Shown in pieces: positions 49,070-59,750 of a stretch of 64,000 nucleotides of DNA. This stretch comes from Epiperipatus broadwayi (taxonomy: Eukaryota > Onychophora > Udeonychophora > Euonychophora > Peripatidae): NCBI GenBank assembly GCA_028023455.1, contig JAQFVV010013322.1, positions 62,001 through 126,000 on the forward strand, written 5' to 3'. Both the position numbers and the translations under genes were made by a program. The stretch's first letter is position 1. The number at the start of each line of letters is the position of its first letter. The notes beneath the pieces are model-generated. The model did not search any database. It was given only the letters and a program-made list of their open reading frames with translations, and was not told where the DNA came from.

Positions 49070-51657
49070 TGTAATGGTAAGAAAAGTAGAGCTGCTTTAA
49101 CCTAACCTAGAGATGCAGATAGAGGGGGTTTGAACCTCACCTACTCCTCTAGATTGCTACTAAGCGACTTACTCCCCAAACCTCACTAGAATTTAATCTT
49201 AATGTATGCCCAGTGGTCAGGGAGAGAAGAGACCATGAAAAGGAATTTTTACATATATAATGATCAGATGTACATACATATGTTACAAAAGAGAACAATA
49301 CTAAGTGTTTTTATTTATAGTGAATGAAAGATAACAAAAACTTTTATTATTTACATTAAAAGAATTCATACAATGTTCTATTAATAGTGTCACAGGCTAT
49401 TTTCACGGCAACCGGATAGACATATATGAAAGATCCATTGATCGTAATGATAAGAACAGACAAAATTTTACATTATAATTTCTACTTTAAAATATTCCCA
49501 CCAATGGAAGTGTTACATATAATAAATCAAGAGAGAGAGAGATGATTCATTAACTCTGTGGTTGGAGAACATAGAAATAAATTGGTGGTCAAACTCAACT
49601 AAACACTTTGGACAGGTTTAAATCACCACCCTACTTATGATTTAAGAAAAATGATAAAGTGACACCAGCAGGAATTTCCAGCTATAATTGAAACATTTCG
49701 ATGATATTTTGAAAAAAATTTCCTAATAAATACAAATATATAAGACCATGCACACAGGCGATAGCACATAGTGGGCTGTGAGGCTTGAGACATAACAGTT
49801 ACCAAGAGGTTACCACAAGACTGGATAGCTCTCTCTCTCTAAACTAGGTTAGAGAGAAAAATGGAATCCATTCACTAAACGCGTGACTCAGATTCAGGGT
49901 CGGAGTTTTTGTTGCTTATGTCCAGTTACGTACATTTAAGGAACTGAGATCGACATGAGATCACGAACAATTTATTTATTTTTCAGAAGGTCCAAATGTA
50001 GGTATGTTAACCTAAGCAAACTTGGCAAAAGAAGCACTGTAATTTATGCTGAGCGGCCCAGTAGATCACCCGAGGCACAATACCATATAAATATGGTCAA
50101 CGACCTTTAAATTTAAAAAAGAAACCCTCTGCAAAATATATATCTTAGGAAAGCTCAACTATCACTGAAAATCTGCAGAAAAATAATAACTTCACCTTTA
50201 TAAAATTGAAATTAGTAAAAAGAACAAGTGGGCGGATATTTTATTTATTTAGTTGAAATTTAACCCATTCACCACTAAGCCAATGCTATTTAATAATTTT
50301 TTAATACATATTGTCAAAATGTACTCTCTCTTAGTACTAAAATATAAATGCGAATGTTTTATTTCACGCTCTTTAAAATATAACTTTAAATTTGTAACCC
50401 CTCATTGACTAAAATATACTGGCATTCGATAAGGATCTTTCTTTTATATGTATATAAAAAAAACTAAGTTAAAGTTTGGAAAGTTTTATAATAGAATATC
50501 TAGCAATTTAAATCTTGATTTTAAAATAGTTTTGCATTTTCTATGATTTGCTTCCTTTTCTTTCTAAATAAATAGTTATATAAAATAAATAACTTAATTA
50601 CAGGAATATAATGGCAGAAAGTTAAACAAAGCATTTTTCAATTAAATTAATAAGAACTCTGGCCGCCATTATATAGAATAACCCCTCCCATTACGATATA
50701 AAAAAAAGAGAAAAGAAAGCAATTAATGAAATATAATTTCACAAGATTCGAATACATAGATTTAAAAAAACATATATATATAGAAAAGCATAAATATACA
50801 TTGAAATTGCAAATTACAAAGATATTTTAATATTTTATGGGAACGTTACCGGTAACTAAATGGGTGGATCAAAATGAGTTCATTTGATGTTTCCCTGCAG
50901 GTCTTCTTGGTTCTTCAAATTTGTTTTTCCATGTTTTTGAGGGCAGATTTTCACAGATACAGGGCAGATACTTTTGTTCTCTGGCTGGCTTACATGATTA
51001 CGACTCCTGCATCAGGAACTGCTCAGGAGAGTGAAGGCAAAGAAGCTACCCCTGCATATTTGCAGAGCAACACATTTCTGGATTCTTTTATTTATATGCT
51101 GAAAGAATAGAGTGCAGCTTGAAGTAATTACAGCAAGCAAGAGTTTGCTATATTGTCCAATCTTTCAGCAAAATTTCTTCCAACAAAATTCTTAAGATTT
51201 CTTTCTGACCTTCAGCACAGGTTACCAGCAAGCATAAGACCAAGAACAAAAGAAAAGTTCTTTATTTATACCCTTTTTCCATTATGTTTTTAATCTGCTA
51301 ATTAGTAGCGAATCATGCCTGTTGTTTCAAATTTTTCCTGTTATCTATTTTTATCTAATTCAGAAAAATGTTTTACTAATTAAATTCCTTTTCTTAATGG
51401 ATTCTATTTAATTAAGAAATTCATCGAATTCTACCAAATATATTTTAAAAATAATTGCAATTATAATTTTAACTTTCTATATTTTATTTTATTAAATCTT
51501 TTAATTTAGGCAACTATTTGAGAAAATGATAAATTTAGTTTGAAAAAGAAACATACATTTACTATGGTTGGACTTAGGGTCTTAGTTAGTCCACAGTGAA
51601 TGGTGAAGCCAGCATATATATTTTATATATATATATATATATATATGCACAGCTTCA
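49070..51657 (-). repeat. 3' LTR of the gag-pro element
   Basis: Near-identical to 54589-57178. On the plus strand it begins TGTAATGGTAAG and ends GCACAGCTTCA after an (AT)n run. It carries an antisense 78-codon frame at 50874-51110. This has a counterpart at 56402-56638 in the other LTR, but the two differ at seven residues with almost only amino-acid-changing substitutions, so I do not call it a gene. Confidence 0.8.
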
Positions 51658-51876
51658 TATTCCTAGAACCCATTAAAAAAAAACAAAAAAAAAAATGACT
51701 AAAGCTACGGTTTTGCAGAGAGAAGCAGAGTGATCCAGAAAAAGTGCTCCTATTATACAGAATATTAGTGCATTTACATGAAATAATACTGATATGTGCT
51801 GCTTATAAAAACAAACTGAAAGTTTATAATAATACTGATAAATAGATTATATTAATAAAAAAAAACTGAAAGTTTA

Positions 51877-53049
51877 TCATAATACTGATATATAAATTAT
51901 ATATATATTAAAAGAGAAGTATATAATAATATTAATTAATATATTATAACAATGCCAATATTTACAAAACATACACACAAAAAAAACTGAAAGCCTATAA
52001 TATGATTTCATTGTCCATATGATGTGTCCTGGTCGTACCTTGGGGATCTTGTAAAAAAAAATTACTTTTGAATGGAGCACTCTATTTAAACTATTTTTTT
52101 CAGTGGACCTTCCTCTCTGGGCCTTGTTATTAGGTCTCTGAGCTGTGTCCACTTTATTACCCTGTCTTCTATCAATTCTTTTGCTAGAAGACAAGTTGAA
52201 ATTCCTTATTAACAGTGCTCTGTTATTTAGCCGTTTCCCTCTTATGTGTTCTGATGATGAAACTGGCTCATGGTTAGACACCTTGTGCAGTGATTTTGGT
52301 ATGGGTAAATGTGGTTTCAAACCTACAACTGTGCTGCCACTTGTTAAAGTAGTTTGTTTTGCCTGACCTGCCATGGTGCATTTTGGAAATATCTCGTGAT
52401 CATTAAATTGATGAGTAAAACTCTTGAAGGCAAGGTGCAGTGTGCTCTGTTCTTCTATCTCTAATTCCATCTGGACTTTTGTTTCATTTTCTGTTTGTTC
52501 AAGATTAGTTGGTTCCTGTATGCAGCTTATATTGGTTGTCTCTTGGGTTTTACATTTGTGAAAATCTAACTTGTTGTTGTAAAATGTAAACTTATTTTTT
52601 CTATAGTTTATTCCTGAGTCATGTCTTTCTAAGAAGTCCGACCCTAACAGTACATCATAAATCAAGCCTGGCATTGTCTGAAATATATGTTTTACATTTG
52701 TTGTTCCTATCTTAATATCCAGTCCCAAACGATGTGTTTCTATGTTGGCTTTTTCTCCATTGGCCAATATAGCATAAGATTTTTTCGGTGAGATTGGTAG
52801 TACATGAGTTTCTACTGCTGCATCCCACCATTCTTTTGACACCAGTGACACTTGACTGCCAGTGTCTATTAAAGCTGTAATTGGGACATCTTCTAACAGT
52901 GCTTTAATTGTGGGGCACTCCGAGAGTGGTGGTCTATGATCATCTTCCAGTTCGCACATGAATGCTGATGCCACTCTTTCATTTCCCTCAATAATTTCTT
53001 CTGTTTCATCCTGGAGTTCTATCTGGGGTATATAAATTATAGGACCCAT
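51877..53049 (-). CDS. Retropepsin-like aspartic protease of the LTR element
   Basis: 390 codons. ALIDTGSQVSLVS at residues 59-71 is the catalytic DTG loop of a retroviral-type aspartic protease. ILANGEK (residues 94-100) and VLLGSDFLERH (133-143) match the later conserved strand and the ILG-like box. This enzyme cleaves the polyprotein in particles. It overlaps the gag frame by 13 bases, in the -1 frame relative to gag, so expression may need a -1 frameshift. I see no canonical slippery heptamer there. After about residue 180 the sequence is basic and low in motifs, ending in a hydrophobic tail. Where RT should follow, nothing recognisable remains, which suggests an internal deletion joined the protease to the 3' end. 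The chosen start is the first Met after gag and may not be real. Confidence 0.75.
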   Translation of the reverse strand: MGPIIYIPQIELQDETEEIIEGNERVASAFMCELEDDHRPPLSECPTIKALLEDVPITALIDTGSQVSLVSKEWWDAAVETHVLPISPKKSYAILANGEKANIETHRLGLDIKIGTTNVKHIFQTMPGLIYDVLLGSDFLERHDSGINYRKNKFTFYNNKLDFHKCKTQETTNISCIQEPTNLEQTENETKVQMELEIEEQSTLHLAFKSFTHQFNDHEIFPKCTMAGQAKQTTLTSGSTVVGLKPHLPIPKSLHKVSNHEPVSSSEHIRGKRLNNRALLIRNFNLSSSKRIDRRQGNKVDTAQRPNNKAQRGRSTEKNSLNRVLHSKVIFFYKIPKVRPGHIIWTMKSYYRLSVFFVCMFCKYWHCYNILINIIIYFSFNIYIIYISVL

Positions 53050-53909
53050 ATTTTTCTGGAATTGCTGTGTGTGTTTTTTTTATCATCATCACAGCAGTTC
53101 CTGACAGCCGCCATCTGTATTTTGAGTGTGTCAATTCTTTTTCCTTTGTCTGCATGCTCTTTATTTAGGTTGCCAAAATCTATAGCAGTTAGTAAGTCTA
53201 CCATCTCATCAATTCCACAGCTGCGACAGCCCAGCATCAATTGTTGTATGTGGAGAGTCATATTGTACCTTATTGTCCGAATAATCTGCCCCTCTGATAA
53301 GTGGAAAGCAGTCAATGATTTTAACAAAGACACTTGCCGCAAGAAAAACTGGGTGTGAGTTTCTCCTTTTGAAGTGCAATACTTTTCTTGAGATATATGG
53401 TGCATTATTCCATCTTGCCTCTCTTCACTCCAAAAACTTTTAAGTAAGGCAATGTGGTAATCTGCAAATGTTACTGGTTTGTTACTTATACTGTCCCACC
53501 AATTCCGGGCAGATCCATGTAAATGATTAACTGCAACTGATAACTTTTCAGCTTCTCTGAGTTCCTGGAACATGAACAGCTCTTGTAAACTTTGCAAGTG
53601 TGCTATGGGGTTTTCTCCTATGTCACCCCAAAAAGTTTTGGTGTGGATAAATCTTGCCACCATTGGGTTGTCTGTTCTTTCCATGACTTTTATGCATTCT
53701 TTATTTTCATTTTGAAGACTCTCACTTCTTGGCTGACTCTCTTGTGTCGTTTTTGCTTCATTATGTCTCTCTTCTTTCATCCTGTTGATTTCTGCTCTAT
53801 ATTGTCTACATTCTTCTTTGCATTTTTCTACTTTTTGTAACATAGTTTCCATCAATTTCCATACCCATTGTGGTTCCAGTGAACCTATGTCTCCTTCTGG
53901 ACTATACAT
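53037..53909 (-). CDS. Gag-like protein of the LTR element
   Basis: 290 codons, open throughout. Residues 17-75 are charged and helical, likely a coiled coil. Residues 85-210 match the retrotransposon Gag capsid fold. They contain FIHTKTFWGDIGENPIAHLQ, then GSARNWWDSI (132-141), and FFLRQVSLLKSL, the pattern W-D-x(n)-F-x3-F typical of Ty3/gypsy Gag. Such a protein assembles particles around element RNA. No CCHC zinc knuckle follows. The C-terminus reads VRNCCDDDKKN and then stops, so the nucleocapsid part is lost or was never present. The start is the first Met of the frame, 680 bases downstream of the 5' LTR. The protease frame overlaps its last codons. Confidence 0.8.
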   Translation of the reverse strand: MYSPEGDIGSLEPQWVWKLMETMLQKVEKCKEECRQYRAEINRMKEERHNEAKTTQESQPRSESLQNENKECIKVMERTDNPMVARFIHTKTFWGDIGENPIAHLQSLQELFMFQELREAEKLSVAVNHLHGSARNWWDSISNKPVTFADYHIALLKSFWSEERQDGIMHHISQEKYCTSKGETHTQFFLRQVSLLKSLTAFHLSEGQIIRTIRYNMTLHIQQLMLGCRSCGIDEMVDLLTAIDFGNLNKEHADKGKRIDTLKIQMAAVRNCCDDDKKNTHSNSRKIWVL

Positions 53910-54554
53910 ATTTTCTAGAGAAATACGAATAGCTAAAGAATATATAAGAAAAAAAATATTTGGTTTGCTGTTGTTTTTAGTCTTTGTACTAATACTATTC
54001 TTAAAATTTGTCTTATTTTTCTACTTTTACTTTTCAAAAATTTGCTTCACTCTCCCAACCATTCCTGCAACTGTCATCCTTTTTAACCTGCCAGTTTCTA
54101 TCTATCTCTTATCCTATGCATAGTTCCTGCCCTATCCATGTTTATTTACTTATTTACTACCCTGTTCTGTGTGTTATATATGTGACTATAACTATGTGTA
54201 TTTGATATACACTTCAATAAAATATGATTACTACTGCCGGGGCAGGGGGGTGGTCAAAAAATTCTACTGGAGCCCATCTTTTCTCTGCTCCTTGTTTGAT
54301 CACTCTGTCTCCCTTCCTAGCAAAAGAAAGAAAATACATTAATATCTGATTTGGTTTTAATTTTCAACTGAACTGATTGATTTCACATCTTGCAAACTGT
54401 ACAACTGATAGCAAACACAGAAAGTGCAAAAGAAAAATATATAAACTTCTGTCATTCACTATATTTATTTTCAAAAAAAAACACACAAAAAAAAATTCTT
54501 CTGATCATGAAATTCTTATTATTATATCTCAGGATCTATCTCTAAACAGTAAGG

Positions 54555-54571
54555 CCACACTTGGGATGCCA
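54555..54571 (-). promoter_or_regulatory. Primer-binding site of the gag-pro element
   Basis: The minus strand reads TGGCATCCCAAGTGTGG, starting 17 bases inside the 5' LTR end. The separation is longer than usual because of a T run (A8 on the plus strand). The matching tRNA is not determined. Confidence 0.6.
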
Positions 54572-54588
54572 GATTATACAAAAAAAAC

Positions 54589-57141
54589 TGTAAGGTAAGA
54601 AAAGTAGAGCTGCTTTAACCTAACGTAGAGATGCAGACAGAGGGGGTTCGAACCTCACCTACTCCTCTAGATTGCTACTAAGCGACTTACTCCCCAAACC
54701 TCACTAGAATTTAATCTTAATGTATGCCCGGTGGTCAGGGAGAGAAGAGACCATGAAAAGGAATTTTTACATATATAATGATCAGATGTACATACGTATG
54801 TTACAAAAGAGAACAATACTAAGTGGTTTTATTTATAGTGAATGAAAGATAACAAAAACTTTTATTATTTACATTAAAAGAATTCATACAATGTTTTATT
54901 AATAGTGTCACAGGCTATTTTCACGGCAACCGGATAGACATATATAAAAGATCCATTGATCGTAATGATAAGAACAGACAAAATTTTACATTATAATTTC
55001 TACTTTAAAATATTCCCGCCAATGGAAGTGTTACATATAATAAATCAAGAGAGAGAGAGAGAGAGAGAGATGATTCACTAACTCTGTGGTTGGAGAACAT
55101 AGAAATAAATCGGTGGTCAAACTCAACTAAACACTTTGGACAGGTTTAAATCACCGCCATACTTATGATTTAAGAAGAATGATAAAGTGACCCCAGCAGG
55201 AATTTCCAGCTATAATTGAAATATTTTGATGATATTTTGAGAAAAATTTCCTAATAAATATAAATATATAAGACCATGCACACAGGCGATAGCATATAGT
55301 GGGCTCTGAGGCTTGAGACATAACAGTTACCAAGAGGTTACCACAAGACCGGATAGCTCTCCATCTCTAAATTAGGTTAGAGAGAAAAATGGAATCCGTT
55401 CGCCAAACACATGACCTGGATTCAGGATCGGAGTTTTTGTTGCTTATGTCCAGTTACGTACATTTAAGGAACTGAGATCGACATGAGATCATGAACAATT
55501 TATTTATTTTTCAGAAGGTCTGAATGTAGGTATGTTAACCTAAGCAAACTTGGCAAAAGAAGCACTGTAATTTATGCTGAGCGGCCCAGTAGATCACATG
55601 AGGCACAATACCATATAAATATGGTCAATGACCTTTAAATTTAAAAAAGAAACCCTCTGCAAAATATATATATTAGGAAAGCTCAACTATCACTGAAAAT
55701 CCACAGAAGAATAGTAACTTCACATTTATAAAATTTGAATTAATAAAAAGAACAAGTGGGCGGATATTTTATTTATTTAGTTGAAATTTAACTCATTCAC
55801 CATTAAGCCAATGCTATTTAATAATTTTTTAATACATATTGTCAAAATGTACTCTCTCTTAGTACTAAAATATAAATGCGAACGTTTTATTTCATGCTCT
55901 TTAAAATATAACTTTAAATTTGTCACCCCTCATTGACTAAAATATACTGGCATTCGATAAGGATCTTTCTTTTATATGTATATAAAAAAAACTAAGTTAA
56001 AGTTTGGAAAGTTTTATAATAGAATATCTAGCAATTTAAATCTTGATTTTAAAATAGTTTTGCATTTTCTATGATTTGCTTCCTTTTCTTTCTAAATAAA
56101 TAGTTATATAAAATAAATAACTTAATTACAGGAAGTATAATGGCAGAAAGTTAAACGAAGCATTTTTCAATTAAATTAATAAGAACTATGGCCGCCATTA
56201 TATATAATAACCCCTCCCATTACGATATAAAAAAAAAGAAAAGAAAGCAATTAATGAAATATAATTTCACAAGATTCGAATACATAGATTTAAAAAAACA
56301 TATATATATAGAAAAGCATAAATATACATTGAAATTGCAAATTACAAAGATATTTTAATAATTTATGGGAACGTTACCGGTAACTAGATGGGTGGATCAA
56401 AATGAGTTCATTTGATGTTTCCCCACAGGTCTTCTCGGTTCTTCAAATTTGTTTTTCCATGCTTTTGAAGGCAGATTTTCACAGATACAGGGCAGATACT
56501 TTTGTTCTCTGGCTGGCTTACATGATTACGACTCCTCCATCAGGAACAGCTCAGGAGAGTGAAGGCAAAGAAGTTACCCCTGCATTTTTGCAGAGCAACA
56601 CATTTCTGGATTCTTTTATTTATATGCTGAAAGAATAGAGTGCAGCTTGAAGTAATTACAGCAAGCAAGAGTTCGCTATATTGTCCAATCTTTCAGCAAA
56701 ATTTCTTCCAACAAAATTCTTAAGATTTCTCTCTGACCTTCAGCACAGGTTACCAGCAAGCGTAAGACCAAGAACAAAAGAAAAGTTCTTTATTTATACC
56801 CTTTTTCCATTATGTTTTTAATCTGCTAATTAGTACCGAATCATGTCCGTTGTTTCAAATTTTTCCTGTTATCTATTTTTATCTAATTCAGAAAAATGTT
56901 TTACTAATTAAATTCCTTTTCTTAATGGATTCTATTTAATTAAGAAATTCATCGAATTCTACCAAATATATTTTAAAAATAATTGCAATTATAATTTTAA
57001 CTTTCTATATTTTATTTTATTAAATCTTTTAATTTAGGCAACTATTTGAGAAAATGATAAATTTAGTTTGAAAAAGAAACATACATTCACTGTGGTTGGA
57101 CTTAGGGTCTTAGTTAGTCCACAGTGATTGGTGAAGCCAGC

Positions 57142-57172
<31 letters not shown>

Positions 57173-57178
57173 GCTTCA
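54589..57178 (-). repeat. 5' LTR of the gag-pro element
   Basis: Plus-strand start TGTAAGGTAAG, end GCACAGCTTCA, followed by (AT)n. Near 54645-54660 it holds GGGTTCGAACC, a perfect pol III B-box-like core. On the minus strand this sits in a tRNA-like arrangement with GTCGCTTAGTAGCAATC about 30 bases upstream. The GA dinucleotide run at 55048-55069 is longer than in the other LTR. Confidence 0.8.
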
Positions 57179-57331
57179 ATATATATATATATATTTATAA
57201 TTGAAATAATATTTTTAACGGTTTACAAACAATTACAAACAATCTTTAAATCCACAGAAGTACTTTCGGTTACTTTCTAACCTGCCTCAACTGCCATTAA
57301 ATTCAAAAACTAAAAGCAGACGCAAACATCA

Positions 57332-57697
57332 TCAATTCAAATTCCATGAATCTCGTATTTTAATGTTAGAAGCTTGTCGATTTATTAAATGCATTTTATT
57401 TCTGTTTATAAAAATTGCTTCTTTAATTTTTCTTTTACTATGGTTTCTCACTTCATGAAGAATTTTCACATTTTCAAAATTAAATTTAAATTTATATTTA
57501 CATGTTTTTTCATGATCAAAGAAAACTGAGGAAGATATTAAATCACCATTATTTTTATTTTTTACACGCTTATATAACAATTCATGTTCCTTCAATTTTT
57601 TCTCAATGCTGCACCTAGATTCACCTATATATGATAGCATACAATCACAAAAAATTTGATATATGACATTATTTTTTTGCTTAACATGTAGTCATCC
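57332..57697 (-). pseudogene. Penelope GIY-YIG endonuclease, left palindrome arm
   Basis: Reads VIYQIFCDCMLSYIGESRCS and ends KIKEAIFINRNKMHLINRQA, then RDSWNLN and a stop. The CDC pair is the zinc-binding cysteine motif found before the GIY-YIG domain in Penelope proteins. SYIGES is the YIG strand, and KIKEAIFI with LINR is the conserved C-terminus. The frame stays open for more than 110 codons from about 57697, but the reverse transcriptase is missing, so it is a 5'-truncated copy. The frame starting at the Met at 57640 is only the part after CDC. Confidence 0.8.
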
Positions 57698-57810
57698 TTA
57701 GAATTATTAACTAATTTATTAATATTGTTAATAAATTAGTCACTAATTCTAAGGATGTCATACCTGTCAAGCAAAAAAGTAATGTCATATATCAAATTTT
57801 TTGTGATTGT

Positions 57811-58122
57811 ATGCTATCATATATAGGTGAATCTAGGTGCAGCATTGAGAAAAGATTGAAGGAACATGATTTGTTATATAAGCGTGTAAAAAATCAAAAT
57901 AATGGTGATTTAATATCTTCTTCAGTTTTTTTTGATCATGAAAAAACATGTAAATATTAATTTATATTTAATTTTGAATATGTGAAAATTCTTCATGAAG
58001 AGAGAAACCATAGTAAAAGAAAAATTAAAGAGGCAATTTTTATAAACAGAAATAAAATGCATTTAATAAATCAACAAGCTTCTAACATTAAAATACGAGA
58101 TTCGTGGAATTTAAATCGATGA
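57811..58122 (+). pseudogene. Penelope GIY-YIG endonuclease, right palindrome arm
   Basis: The mirror copy of the left-arm gene. It starts MLSYIGESRCSIEKRLKEHD, keeps the same frame for 104 codons to the stop at 58120-58122, and has one premature stop (TAA at 57958-57960) where the left arm has lysine. Other differences from the left arm (such as K to R and E to D) are scattered. The left arm is open and this one is broken, so the arms have evolved apart since duplication. Confidence 0.8.
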
Positions 58123-58322
58123 CGTTTGCTTCAGCTTTTAGTTTTTGAATAGATGGCAGTTGAAGCAGGTTAGAAAGTAACCAAAAGTACTTCTGCAGAT
58201 TTAAAGATTGTTTGTAATTGTTTGTAAACCGTTAAAAATATTATTTCAATTATAATTACAATATTGTTTTTAATTAATGGATATTTTATTTATTATATAT
58301 ATATATATATATATTTATATAT

Positions 58323-58845
58323 TGTAACTATATTAAAGATGATCAAAATATATCATTGTAAAATTATTAAAGAGATGAAGAATTATTTAGCTTAATTTTA
58401 GCATATTTAATCATATCTCAAAAAACCAATTCAACCATTGATGATGAATGATCACACTTAATAAAGACTACTCTTAATGAAATATATACACCTCATTTAA
58501 TAAAACAAACTAATATTTATTAATGCATTACTAATATCTACATGAAAATCCATAGATAAACATGAAAATTTATATGAATAATAATAACAATAATAATTGA
58601 TTATATTGCAATCTTCAGATTAATTTCAAGTTCTTCCCCCTTTCCCGTCAAATGTATTTTGTATTAAATTGGGTAACCGATTTGTTAAAATGTTCCATCC
58701 ACAAGAAAAGTATTTCAAAAAAAAATATTCACTCATTGGCACACATACTTTATAATCTAACGTGTCAAGCAGAATGATAAAAAAAATGTTAATAGAAATG
58801 AAAGAACAAGATTTATAGAACAAGTTTTAAATTATTTTTCTCCCC
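58323..58845 (-). repeat. 3' LTR of family 3, internally deleted
   Basis: Matches 62651-62700 at its left edge and then jumps to the block equivalent to 63637 onward (TGATGATGAATGATCACACT), so about 870 bases are missing. The right edge is placed by a purine-rich tract on the minus strand (AGAAAAGAGGGGGAGA, about 58841-58856), which would be the polypurine tract. The exact first base is uncertain because no TG is clear there. Confidence 0.6.
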
Positions 58846-59548
58846 CTCTTTTCTGCACTCTGAAACCTATACTTTCTTAAGACAAAATGATTCAATATTT
58901 GAATACTGCTTATTCCTTCACATTCATTCACAATTATACACAGGTAAAGTATTATTATGTATGTGTGTGTTTTTATCCCCGTAAAAACCAAAATATGATT
59001 TAAAACCAAAATAATAATACAAAAAAAAATTACTATACACATTAATAATATTTCATAATTGTAAATCAATAAACAATCATAATTTTGGTACATACAAAAT
59101 CATTAAATAAGCCTAAGGTTATCATTAGTAAGAAATTCTTGATTTTAATCGATCTGAATTGTCTTTAAAAGTTCTTTAAATAAACTATACCACTTTATTG
59201 CTAAAAATTTTATTAGGACTCTGATATCATAAAAAAAATAGATATAAAAAGTCATATTACCGATCCTTTGTTTTGTGGCAAACTTCCAAGGATTCAAACT
59301 TGTCCTGTTAAATATTTATACCTCTGCAGCAACAATTTCCGTTTTACTTTGGAACTATCTCTTTCTTGAGTTGTATAACTATTTGATGATGATTCTAATA
59401 TGGTTATTTGCTTTAGTGGACAATTTGGAAATCACTCATAATAATAAACACACTAATAATATTTAAAAAAAAATTTTCTAACTACTGGTAAATATCATAC
59501 TTTTCATTAGAAAACTTAAATGGGATTTATTTGGAGATCTTTGCCAAG

Positions 59549-59710
59549 CTACTCTGCTGAAGTATAAGGGATCAAACTTCTAGCATTATAGGTTCCCTTA
59601 TTCCCATCAAGAGTAGCAAGCATAAAGGCATTCTCTCCTACTTTCTTGGTAATTTGGAATGGCCCTTTGTACAAATGCAGAAACTTTTTAAATTGGTTTC
59701 TTTGGGGGTT
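59549..59710 (-). pseudogene. C-terminal end of gypsy pol (GPY/F-like module)
   Basis: The minus strand encodes FLHLYKGPFQITKKVGENAF, then YNARSLIPYTSAE and the stop at 59549-59551. The GPF-x-I-x-KVGxNA pattern is the GPY/F-like module found after the integrase core of Ty3/gypsy polyproteins, thought to help DNA binding or multimerisation. Just upstream (above about 59710) the frame is closed by stops and no integrase core is seen. It is a leftover of a deleted pol. It lies about 690 bases upstream of the 3' LTR. Confidence 0.7.
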
Positions 59711-59750
59711 GCTAACATAAAATTATTATATCAGGACCACTCTAAATAAT

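Larger units (their letters stand above)
49070..57178 (-). mobile_element. LTR retrotransposon with 2.6-kb LTRs and gag-pro only
   Basis: Two direct repeats (49070-51657 and 54589-57178, about 2.59 kb each) flank 2.93 kb of interior that encodes Gag and an aspartic protease on the minus strand. LTR ends on the coding strand are TGAAGCTG at the start and TTACA at the end. A TGG-starting primer-binding site lies 17 bases inside the 5' LTR. RT, RNase H and integrase are absent, so the element would depend on another copy's pol. The LTRs differ by about 2-3% in the parts compared, so it is fairly young. Flanks do not show a clear target duplication, and the purine tract before the 3' LTR is weak. 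Confidence 0.8.
57196..58255. repeat. 1.06-kb palindrome of two Penelope 3' ends
   Basis: The left arm (57196-57722) and the right arm (57728-58255) are reverse complements over about 530 bases, at roughly 90-95% identity by eye, with a centre near 57725. Each arm is the 3' part of a Penelope-like element, from the endonuclease to a shared ATTATTTCAATTATAA-like end. The two ends point away from the centre. (AT)n tracts lie on both sides (57179-57192 and 58297-58322). Head-to-head arrangement of truncated copies fits known Penelope behaviour, though an inverted duplication after insertion is equally possible. Confidence 0.85.

Noticed and set aside
53062-53358. Plus-strand frames within 52145-54205, antisense to gag-pro
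   Set aside because: They are shadows of the minus-strand gag and protease frames, which carry clear family motifs.
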